12,686 nt of DNA, from NCBI GenBank assembly GCA_964635995.1, contig CAZWRA010000033.1, positions 1 through 12,686 of the forward strand, in the 5' to 3' direction. Position 1 is the stretch's first letter; every line of letters begins with the position of its first letter. The stretch is from JAGQLF01 sp964635995 (GTDB lineage: Bacteria; Patescibacteriota; Dojkabacteria; J137). A program made the translations under genes and the position numbers. The notes below the pieces were generated by a model that saw nothing but the letters and a program-made list of their open reading frames with translations, was not told where the DNA came from and ran no database searches. This document shows positions 1-6,699 of the stretch, in pieces.

Positions 1-53
1 CATTGCAAGCAATTTCGACCGCAAAAGTGGGGATTATCTTCCTTTAGTTTACA
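1..53. repeat. Left copy of 53-bp terminal inverted repeat
   Basis: The first 53 bases are the exact reverse complement of the last 53 bases of the window; identity stops at position 54. The outer edge begins CATTGCAAGCAAT, which contains a small dyad (ATTGC-aa-GCAAT). The inner edge, read outward, begins TGTAAAC. The stop codon of the leftward gene (44-46) lies inside the repeat. It may be a dispersed repeat at which the assembly ended, the first bases of a mobile element lying outside the window, or a true end of a linear molecule. The sequence alone cannot decide. Confidence 0.95.
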
Positions 54-439
54 ATGTGTCCTTTAAGTATACGTTGATCACTTGGTAACTTTGTTTTTGG
101 ATCTTTTGTAGATGAGGCACTATTAGATAGATAAACAGCACCAAAAGAATTAGCTGTAGTTTCATAAATGGAAAAAGATGATTCAGGTGGTCTCTTTCCT
201 TCTCTTTTCCCATAATGATATGAAGCTGCCCATGCAGCCATAGCCATGTTTGCAGCTATGGGTCCGAGAACAATCTCTATTGGTTCAAAATTCAGATCTT
301 TATCCCTTGCTTCACTTGCTATTTCAAGAGCTAAACTTAGCTCTTCAACACCTATAGAATCAAGCTCACCCACTATCGTATCCCCAGGATTCATTTCCTT
401 AATACTTGTTACACTTTTTGTTTCTACAACTGTATCCAT
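44..439 (-). CDS. Hypothetical protein, 131 aa
   Basis: I do not recognise this gene. It encodes a soluble-looking 131-residue protein with no signal peptide, clear membrane segment or cysteine. An acidic N-terminal half (GELDSIGVEELSLALEIASE) is followed by an Ala-rich stretch (LGPIAANMAMAAWAASYHYG) and then a basic segment (GKREGKRPP). It starts at an ATG 20 nt after the stop of the leftward gene 460-909, so the two are probably co-transcribed. No Shine-Dalgarno is visible; the upstream spacer is almost pure A/T. The last three codons and the TAA stop fall inside the terminal repeat, so the true C-terminus could differ if that repeat is an insertion or an assembly join. Gene reality is supported by length, codon usage like its neighbours and operon-like spacing. 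Confidence 0.7.
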   Translation of the reverse strand: MDTVVETKSVTSIKEMNPGDTIVGELDSIGVEELSLALEIASEARDKDLNFEPIEIVLGPIAANMAMAAWAASYHYGKREGKRPPESSFSIYETTANSFGAVYLSNSASSTKDPKTKLPSDQRILKGHIVN

Positions 440-459
440 ATATCAAATAAAATTAAACT

Positions 460-909
460 TTAGTTAAAAATCTGATTCATAATCTCTTCTTCTCTTCCTG
501 CAACAGATGGATCATGTAGCATTAAAAGATCAAAGTAATCTCTTACATATTGAGGGTCAATCTGCAACATTGCTTTTATTTCTACTTTTCTTGCCTCTAA
601 ATGCATTCTTTCTTTACCTTTATAAACGTAATAATCTTCGTTAATAAATATTGCAAAATCTTTTAAAATTGTAGTTTTTTCATTTCCCACAGTAGCTTGA
701 AAAACATAATAAGCAGGTGCATCAGAGAAATTATCAAATATAGTAAACGAAATAATTTCATATTCTGGAGCTGCTAAATGAAATACCCTAGACATTGCGA
801 ATTCTCTAAACTTAAAAAAGTCTGTATCCGTGTTAATTTCATAAGGCTCATCAAGTTCATAAACTTCTGGAAGCCCAATTCCATTTGTATTTTCATCAAT
901 ATTACCCAT
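460..909 (-). CDS. Hypothetical protein, 149 aa
   Basis: I do not recognise this gene. The 149-residue product is acidic, rich in Phe, Tyr and Asp/Glu, and has no signal peptide, transmembrane segment or cysteine, so it is probably a small cytoplasmic protein. The middle alternates hydrophobic and charged residues (EYEIISFTIFDNF, YYVFQATVG, DFAIFINEDYYVYKG), suggesting beta strands, and the C-terminal 40 residues look helical. It is divergent from lepA, with a 119-nt intergenic region, and is followed 20 nt later by the 131-aa gene. The start is ATG at 909. No good ribosome binding site or promoter is obvious upstream. It might be specific to the lineage. Confidence 0.75.
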   Translation of the reverse strand: MGNIDENTNGIGLPEVYELDEPYEINTDTDFFKFREFAMSRVFHLAAPEYEIISFTIFDNFSDAPAYYVFQATVGNEKTTILKDFAIFINEDYYVYKGKERMHLEARKVEIKAMLQIDPQYVRDYFDLLMLHDPSVAGREEEIMNQIFN

Positions 910-1001
910 ACACTCATTGTGTACCTAAAACCTTATTTTGTCATTAGATACTGGCGACACAATTAGAAATAGTTCTAATAGTTAATTTTTACCTTTCGGG
1001 A

Positions 1002-1016
1002 TATAATGCATGAGGA
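1002..1016 (+). promoter_or_regulatory. -10 box and weak Shine-Dalgarno for lepA
   Basis: A perfect -10 hexamer TATAAT lies at 1002-1007 in the 119-nt spacer between the divergent 460-909 gene and lepA. No convincing -35 element is visible. GAGGA at 1012-1016 is the only Shine-Dalgarno-like sequence I see near a start in this window. It sits 12 nt before the lepA ATG, longer than usual, and close to the predicted transcription start, so its use is uncertain. Confidence 0.5.
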
Positions 1017-1028
1017 AATCATTATTCT

Positions 1029-2948
1029 ATGGACAGATTAGAGCTTATAAGAAATTTTTGTATTATTGCCCACATTGACCATGGTAAGTCGACCTTAGCT
1101 GATCGACTTATTGAGTCTACTGGAACAATAACAGCACGAGAAATGAAAGATAGAGTCTTAGACACTTTAGAGCTTGAAAGAGAGAGAGGAATTACTATAA
1201 AACTACAAACTGCAAGGCTTATTCATACGAAAGATGGTAAAGAATATATTCTTAATCTGATTGATACACCAGGGCATGTAGATTTTAGTTATGAAGTATC
1301 TAGATCAGTAGCTGCTAGCGAAGGAGCGTTACTTCTAGTTGATGCTACTCAAGGAGTTCAAGCACAGACCTTAAGTACAGTTTATAAAGCAATGGAATAT
1401 GATTTAAAAATTATTCCTGTTTTAAATAAAGTAGACATGCCTAGCGCAGAAGTTGAAAGAGTAAAAGCTGAAGTTATGGAAACTTTCGGATTTAGCGAAG
1501 ATGAAATAATCCTAGCTTCTGGAAAAACTGGAATCGGGGTTCCTAAAATTCTAGACAGAATTGTTGACGTTGTTCCAGCTCCAGATAAAGATAATAGTCT
1601 AATTTATTATCCGACACTAGAAAATAATCAAGAAGATGATTTAAGCGCGACTAAATGTTTAGTTTTTGACGCTTTTTATCATGAATACATGGGAGCAGTT
1701 TCTTTAGTAAAAGTTGTTTCTGGTTCAATTAAAAAGAATGATGTTTTATATACAATTGGAACAGAGCAGAAGATACAACCTGTTGAAATTGGTTATATGG
1801 TTCCTTCTATGCTTAAAGGATTTGAGTTAAATGAAGGAGAGGTAGGATATATTGCTACTGGCCTTAAAGATATTTCTGATATCCATACTGGAGATACAAT
1901 TACTGTATGGAAAGAAAATAAATCACATACAAAAGTTACTCCTTTAATGGGTTACCAAGCACCTAAACCAATGGTTTATGCAAGTTTATATCCTGTAGAA
2001 GCTAGTGATTATCCAGCTTTCGCTGAAGCACTTGAAAAACTTGCCTTAAATGATGCGGCTTTAACTTTTGAAAAAGAGTATTCTCAAGCATTAGGAACAG
2101 GTTTTGTATGTGGGTTCTTAGGACTTTTACATTTAGAAATTACTCAAGATAGATTAGAAAGGGAATTTGGAATAGATCTACTTAGTACAATTCCAACAGT
2201 AGAATTTAAAGTTAAACTTTCTACAAGAGATTACAGTAAAGTTCCGAACATTAATGTAGGTAAAATTAATGAAGAAACAAATGTAGCTACGATTCGAACT
2301 GCATTAGAATTTCCTGATGGAAGTTTATACGAAGAAGTTGAAGAGCCATGGGTAAAGATGGAAATAATGACACCAGATACATATATTGGCCCAATCATGG
2401 AACTAGCTCAAAAGAGTAGGGGAGTTTATAAAACTACGAATTATATTAGTAAAGGTACGGCCGGAAATAAGCATGCAGTTTTAGTTTATGAGATTCCAAC
2501 TGTTGAGATTATTACTAATTTTTTTGATAAATTAAAATCTGTAAGTAGAGGATATGCTTCAATGGATTATGGATTCTTAGAGTATAGGAAAAGCGAAATT
2601 GTTAAAGTAACTATTTTACTAAATGATGAAGAAGTTGAACCACTTTCTTACTTAGCACATAAAGATAAAGCAAGAGATAGAGGAAAAGATTTAGTAAGTA
2701 AATTAAAAGAGATAATTCCAAGACAACAATTTAAAGTTCCTATTCAAGCAGCTATAGGAGGAGAAGTTATTGCAAGAGAAACTATTCAAGCATTTAGAAA
2801 AGACGTAACTGCAAAACTTTATGGAGGAGATGAAACTAGAAAGAAAAAACTTCTTGAAAAACAAAAGAAAGGTAAGAAAAAATTAAAACAATTTGGAAGT
2901 ATTGAGGTACCTAAAGAAGCATTTATTGCTGCATTAAAAACATCATAA
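1029..2948 (+). CDS. lepA: Elongation factor 4 (LepA GTPase)
   Basis: EF-4/LepA is a ribosome-bound translational GTPase that acts on elongating ribosomes in the cytoplasm, with proposed roles in back-translocation, stress or initiation. The 639-residue product has the GTPase motifs in order: P-loop AHIDHGKST (14-22), switch I RERGITI (51-57), DTPGH (79-83) and NKVD (133-136). The EF-G-like domains II, III and V follow, for example GFVCGFLGLLHLEI and later YASMDYGFLEYR. The Lys-rich C-terminal tail, ending in a KQFGSIEVPKEAFIAAL segment, is typical of LepA and absent from EF-G and BipA. It is somewhat longer than the roughly 600 residues usual for the family. It starts at ATG 1029, which gives the canonical N-terminus, and is followed after 20 nt by prfB, a likely operon of translation genes. 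Confidence 0.97.
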   Translation: MDRLELIRNFCIIAHIDHGKSTLADRLIESTGTITAREMKDRVLDTLELERERGITIKLQTARLIHTKDGKEYILNLIDTPGHVDFSYEVSRSVAASEGALLLVDATQGVQAQTLSTVYKAMEYDLKIIPVLNKVDMPSAEVERVKAEVMETFGFSEDEIILASGKTGIGVPKILDRIVDVVPAPDKDNSLIYYPTLENNQEDDLSATKCLVFDAFYHEYMGAVSLVKVVSGSIKKNDVLYTIGTEQKIQPVEIGYMVPSMLKGFELNEGEVGYIATGLKDISDIHTGDTITVWKENKSHTKVTPLMGYQAPKPMVYASLYPVEASDYPAFAEALEKLALNDAALTFEKEYSQALGTGFVCGFLGLLHLEITQDRLEREFGIDLLSTIPTVEFKVKLSTRDYSKVPNINVGKINEETNVATIRTALEFPDGSLYEEVEEPWVKMEIMTPDTYIGPIMELAQKSRGVYKTTNYISKGTAGNKHAVLVYEIPTVEIITNFFDKLKSVSRGYASMDYGFLEYRKSEIVKVTILLNDEEVEPLSYLAHKDKARDRGKDLVSKLKEIIPRQQFKVPIQAAIGGEVIARETIQAFRKDVTAKLYGGDETRKKKLLEKQKKGKKKLKQFGSIEVPKEAFIAALKTS

Positions 2949-2959
2949 TCTTATTTCCT

Positions 2960-2965
2960 TATAAT
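2960..2965 (+). promoter_or_regulatory. Possible internal -10 box before prfB
   Basis: A TATAAT hexamer lies in the 20-nt lepA-prfB gap, ending 3 nt before the prfB ATG. No Shine-Dalgarno is present. If used, it would start transcription at or just inside the start codon. The spacing is short for a leaderless promoter and A/T richness makes chance occurrence likely, so this is tentative. Confidence 0.25.
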
Positions 2966-2968
2966 CTG

Positions 2969-4060
2969 ATGTTAATTGAATTTAAACAGAAAATTGAAGA
3001 TTTAGAAAACAGGTTTGAATCAATCAAATCTAAAAAAGATATTACGAAACAAAAAGACGAACTTCAAGAATTAGAATCTCTTACAACAAATCCAGATTTT
3101 TGGAATAATCAAGAAAATGCTCAAAAAGTAAGTAGAAGAATTGGAGGCATAAGAAATGAGATTGAACAGATTGAAAAACTTGAGAATAGTTTAAAACAAA
3201 CAAAAGAACTTTTAGAAGATGACATAGAAGAAGAAGACTTAGAGATTATGAGCTTAATTCAAACAGATATTGAGAATTTAGAGAAAGAAATTTCTCAAGT
3301 TGAACTTTCTACTTTTCTCTCAGGTAAATTCGATGAAAATGATTGCATAATTACAATTAATGCTGGGCAGGGAGGAACAGAAGCTATGGATTGGTCAGAA
3401 ATACTTTTAAGAATGTATATGAGATATATTAGCGAAAAGGGATGGAAGCCTACTGTAATAGAAGAGGTAAGAGGCACAGAAGCTGGATACCAAACTGTTT
3501 CAATAAAAGTTGAGGGAAGATTTGCTTATGGATATTTAAAACATGAAAAAGGTTCACATAGATTAGTTCGAAACTCCCCATTTAATTCAGCAGGGTTAAG
3601 ACAAACTTCTTTTGCAAATATTTTAGTTGATCCAATTGTTGAAGAAGATTTAGATACTGAGATTAGAGATGAAGATTTAGAATTTAACGCTGTTAGAAGT
3701 AGTGGAGCAGGAGGGCAGAATGTTAATAAAGTTGCTACAAAAGTAAGACTTAAACATATCCCTTCAGGAATTACTGTTGAATCCTCTGCACATAGAACTC
3801 AACATCAAAATAGAACAGAAGCAATGAAACTTCTAAAAGCAAAATTGTTTATGATTGAAGAAGAAAAGAGAGATGCCGAACTTAATAAGGAAAAGGGAGA
3901 ATACAAAAAAGCTAGTTGGGGAAATCAGATTAGAAATTACGTACTATCTCCATATAAATTAGTAAAAGATTTAAGAACTGGTGTTGAAACTTCAAATAGC
4001 GATGCAGTTTTAGATGGAGAAATTCAAGAGTTTATCGACGCGGAAGTTAGAATGCTTTAA
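2969..4060 (+). CDS. prfB: Peptide chain release factor 2
   Basis: RF2 recognises UAA and UGA stop codons in the ribosomal A site and triggers peptidyl-tRNA hydrolysis. The 363-residue product has the RF2 anticodon-like tripeptide SPF (203-205, in RNSPFNSAG), which separates it from RF1, which has P-x-T. It also has the catalytic GGQ (248-250, in GAGGQNVNK) and the conserved block GGTEAMDW (135-142). Residues 1-110 are a coiled-coil-like helical domain. Length matches the family. Unlike E. coli prfB, the reading frame is continuous from ATG 2969, with no in-frame UGA or slippery CTTTGA near codon 25, so autoregulation by programmed +1 frameshifting is absent. The stop codon overlaps that of the convergent pcm-like gene. 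Confidence 0.97.
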   Translation: MLIEFKQKIEDLENRFESIKSKKDITKQKDELQELESLTTNPDFWNNQENAQKVSRRIGGIRNEIEQIEKLENSLKQTKELLEDDIEEEDLEIMSLIQTDIENLEKEISQVELSTFLSGKFDENDCIITINAGQGGTEAMDWSEILLRMYMRYISEKGWKPTVIEEVRGTEAGYQTVSIKVEGRFAYGYLKHEKGSHRLVRNSPFNSAGLRQTSFANILVDPIVEEDLDTEIRDEDLEFNAVRSSGAGGQNVNKVATKVRLKHIPSGITVESSAHRTQHQNRTEAMKLLKAKLFMIEEEKRDAELNKEKGEYKKASWGNQIRNYVLSPYKLVKDLRTGVETSNSDAVLDGEIQEFIDAEVRML

Positions 4061-4740
4061 GCAATTCCAGCTTTACCTTCTTTAAATATAAATCCAGGAA
4101 TTATTTCTTCAGTAAATTCTTCTATACCTACTCTTTCAATTACCCTTAAGTCCATATTTGTTGTTGGGACTACTAACTTTGCACCTTCTTGATTTAGTTG
4201 CATTTTAATTTCTAATGGAACTTCATTCATCGCAAAAGAAATATGAATTCCATCATATGGAGCTTGTTCTTTTAATCCCAATAACCCATCTCTATAGAGA
4301 AAAGTAATATTATTTATATCTTTATATTTAGTTGAAGATGATCTTGCCATTTCCCAAAGCCATTGAAATCTTTCTAATGTATAGACACGTCCCCTTTCTC
4401 CTATAACAAACCCTAATAGCATTGCGAAATATCCAGTCCCAGTTCCAATGTCTAAGTATTTTCCACCTTCTTTTGGACTAATTAATTCAAGCATCTGCGC
4501 TATGACACTTGGTCGAGTTAGCTCCTCATTATTTCCAATTTTTAATTCAATATCTTCATATGCTTTATTCTTTAAATCACTTGGAACAAAATCAGCTCGA
4601 TCAATTTCATTAAAGGCAGCGATAATCTTTGGAGAAGTAAGAATAGAATTTTTGGACTTAGTTAAATATTGAAACAAATATTCTCTAGTCCAAGTAAAAA
4701 CCCCCCCACTTCCAACTTTTCTAATATCAATAATTTTCAT
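4057..4740 (-). CDS. Protein-L-isoaspartate O-methyltransferase-like protein
   Basis: This is a 227-residue class I SAM-dependent methyltransferase that resembles PIMT (Pcm), which repairs isoaspartyl residues in damaged proteins. SAM motif I is LDIGTGTGYFAML (about 96-108), preceded by the family-like segment RPSVIAQMLELISPKEGGKY. The acidic motif II follows in GRVYTLER, and APYDGIHIS resembles motif III. The usual PIMT signature G-x-x-I-S-Q-P before motif I is here NEELTRP, so substrate specificity could differ. I chose ATG 4740; a TTG two codons upstream (4746) also works. It is convergent with prfB, with stops overlapping. A run of seven G residues on the coding strand (4701-4707, codons for Gly-Gly-Val near residue 11) is unusual in this AT-rich DNA and is a possible slippage site. 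It lies just beyond the surface-cluster terminator and has its own candidate promoter. Confidence 0.8.
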   Translation of the reverse strand: MKIIDIRKVGSGGVFTWTREYLFQYLTKSKNSILTSPKIIAAFNEIDRADFVPSDLKNKAYEDIELKIGNNEELTRPSVIAQMLELISPKEGGKYLDIGTGTGYFAMLLGFVIGERGRVYTLERFQWLWEMARSSSTKYKDINNITFLYRDGLLGLKEQAPYDGIHISFAMNEVPLEIKMQLNQEGAKLVVPTTNMDLRVIERVGIEEFTEEIIPGFIFKEGKAGIA

Positions 4741-4748
4741 ACTCAAAT

Positions 4749-4754
4749 ATTATC
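4749..4754 (-). promoter_or_regulatory. Candidate -10 box for the pcm-like gene
   Basis: On the minus strand, GATAAT is followed by 8 nt and then the ATG at 4740, so transcription would begin at about the start codon and the mRNA would be nearly leaderless. It lies directly beyond the U-tract of the upstream terminator hairpin. No -35 box or Shine-Dalgarno is visible. Confidence 0.35.
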
Positions 4755-4757
4755 AAA

Positions 4758-4783
4758 AAGGAGCCAAGTTTAGTTGGCCCCTT
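4758..4783 (-). terminator. Intrinsic terminator of the surface cluster
   Basis: The minus-strand transcript forms a 10-bp stem AAGGGGCCAA / TTGGCTCCTT with a 6-nt loop, followed by a T-tract. Position 4762/4779 is a G-U wobble in minus-strand RNA but an A-C mismatch in plus-strand RNA, so the hairpin favours leftward transcription. It follows the COH2 stop codon by about 17 nt and separates the surface cluster from the pcm-like gene. Confidence 0.8.
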
Positions 4784-4800
4784 ATATTTTTATTCTCTAA

Positions 4801-5415
4801 TTAAAGTTCTACAGAAGTTTCTGCAATAGTATATTTATCACCATTTTCTGCAATAATTTCTGAATAATCTTCAGCATCATCAGAATACTCTACAACAGTT
4901 AAGGTTGTTGGTTCAGCTGAAAGCTTTGAAACTTTTAAAGTTCCAATTATTCCTTCTGTCATAACCTCTGGAACATCCTCACCTCCAAATGCAAATGGTA
5001 GTTCTACTGTTCCTGCTTCAGCATCAATTGCTCCTTCGCTAATAAAGAAATCGAAAATATCTCCGTTTTCTACTGAAGTAACACTCAGCATTTCTGGATC
5101 AAAACTAACTAATATTCCAGCAGATCTAACATTCAAAGTATCTCCTCTTAGAACTAAATTTACTGTTGTTTCATCAACAACTTCAAACTCAACTCCAAAA
5201 TTTTCAAGTACTTCTAATTCAGTATCTACATTTTCACCTGGACCACCTCCCTGAATTCCAGTTCCAGAATCAAGAGTTGGTTGCCCTGAGTTAGGAGTTA
5301 AGTCATCAGTATTTGGACTTGAATCCTCTGTAGTTAAATTAACGTACCAAAATGCTCCTGCAACAACAGTTAATAAAACTGCTATTAGTAATAATAATTT
5401 TTCTGTCTTACCCAT
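4801..5415 (-). CDS. Membrane-anchored cohesin-like protein (COH2)
   Basis: The 204-residue product has an N-terminal hydrophobic segment (about 7-25, LLLLIAVLLTVVAGAFWYV) and no lipobox, so it is probably a signal anchor or non-lipoprotein signal. A flexible Ser/Thr/Gly/Pro/Asp linker (28-62) follows. The rest, about 66-200, has a cohesin-like beta-sandwich pattern: a strand VNLVLRG, then SAGILVSFDPEML (cohesins have a G-x-x-F/V-x-L-x-Y/F-D-P-x-x-L motif), then FDFF, ELPFAFGG and IGTLKVSKLSAEPTTLTV. It contains no cysteine, in contrast to its neighbours. It follows the dockerin gene DOC3 by 27 nt and ends just before a terminator, so it is last in its transcript. By analogy with cohesin-dockerin pairs it may hold DOC proteins at the membrane surface. 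The cohesin call rests on pattern and context only; another beta-sandwich adhesion domain is possible. Confidence 0.7.
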   Translation of the reverse strand: MGKTEKLLLLIAVLLTVVAGAFWYVNLTTEDSSPNTDDLTPNSGQPTLDSGTGIQGGGPGENVDTELEVLENFGVEFEVVDETTVNLVLRGDTLNVRSAGILVSFDPEMLSVTSVENGDIFDFFISEGAIDAEAGTVELPFAFGGEDVPEVMTEGIIGTLKVSKLSAEPTTLTVVEYSDDAEDYSEIIAENGDKYTIAETSVEL

Positions 5416-5442
5416 TTATAAATATATAATAATTATTTTTAT

Positions 5443-6682
5443 TTAGTTAGAGAAGAGTGGTAGCTCTTCAGATCTCTTTGCACATGAATTTGAATCTTTT
5501 GAGTAGTTCTTACCAAAAGGTGCAAAGTCATTTAAGTCCAACATGTATGTTCCTCCATGGACAATATCATAGTACCAATTATTTTCATTTAATTCAGTAT
5601 TAAAGTTCTTAGCAAAATTTGCAAAGTCATCAAGACTAACTGCTCCGTTACCGTTCAAATCTCCTAAGCATGCACCAGCTTTTGCGTGTACTGGAACCTC
5701 ACTTGTGGTTTGAGCCTGACATATTTCATTAGCTACTTCTGAAAAACCTCCATTTTTTTCAACTTTTGGATCTACGCACTGGTAAACATGCTCCTACATA
5801 TTTAAAAGTATCTCCCTTTTCTAAGAGATCTACAGGTCTATAACCTCCTACGGAATTTGCAACAACACATTTCTCAACTTGAGCTCTTTCCCAAGTTCCA
5901 TTATTACATACATATGTTCCATAATCGGCTCCAGTTCCTGCGTTACATTCATCACCATGATCGTAATCTCTAACTGCAGAATCCTCGATACATTGTGCCT
6001 GAAATTGAGCATTATTACCTATTGAGCCATTTTGCTGACAAACTTCATTAGTCACTAGATCAAAACCTCCTTGAAATTCTCTTCCAGGTTCAGCACACTG
6101 ATAACATTGATTTTGTGCAAAACATGAGTGACCTAAATCGTATAGTGTATATGGTCCATCACCAGGACATTGTCCTGTACATTTTGTTTGAGCTTCTTTT
6201 TCCCACTTACCATTTCTACATGTATAAATCCCATAAATTTCTCCTGTACCGCTAGCACATTGATCTCCATTTTCATATTGTATAGGTGCTAGATCACCTA
6301 AACATTGCGCATAACAATGACTACACATATTTAAGTCTTTTTCTTCGAATGATCCATTGCTTCCACAAACATAACATCTATTTGAATAATCTTCACCAGT
6401 CCATTGCCCTCCAGCTCCGTCTGGATCACCAGGTTTTAAACCAAGACAAGCAGTTCCTACAGGATAAGAAGCTACACCATAATATAGACAACCTCCAGAA
6501 CAAGTTACACCAGAACTTACAGAAACATCTGACGGATCTATGAAAGTTCCCTTGTCTTCAAAATATGTATTTCCTCCAAAAACAACAGCAATAAATGCAA
6601 CTAAAATGCAGATTATTAATATAACTCTTAATCCACCTTTAGACTTTTTTTGCGGTTGTTGCATATTTGGCATATCTTCCAT
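5443..6682 (-). pseudogene. Cys-rich dockerin surface protein with one frameshift (DOC3)
   Basis: Two leftward reading frames, 6682-5759 and 5443-5658 plus its upstream extension, join into one 412-residue protein if a single A of the run 5784-5786 is removed. The restored sequence reads ACYQCVDPK at residues 298-306, matching CYQC motifs elsewhere in the family; as written, the frame ends after seven wrong residues. The protein has a membrane segment (about 19-37), DVSVSS (52-57), an N-terminal Cys module almost parallel to that of DOC2 (GGCLYYGVASYP), alternating Cys modules of the YGTYVCNNGTW and CYQC-GGF types, and a C-terminal dockerin. It starts 17 nt after DOC2 and precedes COH2 by 27 nt. 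The shift could be a sequencing or assembly error, a phase-variable state or a real mutation. Without it the dockerin is lost and the product is about 307 residues. Confidence 0.8.
5482..5670 (-). other. Dockerin-like domain of DOC3
   Basis: After the shared lead-in HAKAGACLG comes a calcium-loop sequence DLNGNGAVSLDD (D1-x-N3-x-N5-G6, D12) and the helix FANFAKNF. A second, degenerate half follows, DIVHGGTYMLDLNDFAPFGK with NY after it, and then SCAKR. A cysteine lies just before and just after the domain, as in DOC1 and DOC2. It is separated from the rest of its protein by the frameshift at 5784-5786. Confidence 0.75.
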
Positions 6683-6699
6683 ATAAACTTAATTAATTA

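Noticed and set aside
4054..4062. GCTTTAAGC palindrome at the prfB/pcm-like overlap as a terminator
   Set aside because: A four-base stem with a one-base loop and no T-tract is too weak to terminate.
5780..5792. Programmed ribosomal frameshift in DOC3
   Set aside because: No slippery heptamer, strong pseudoknot or internal SD is evident at the site; an indel is simpler, though not disproved.
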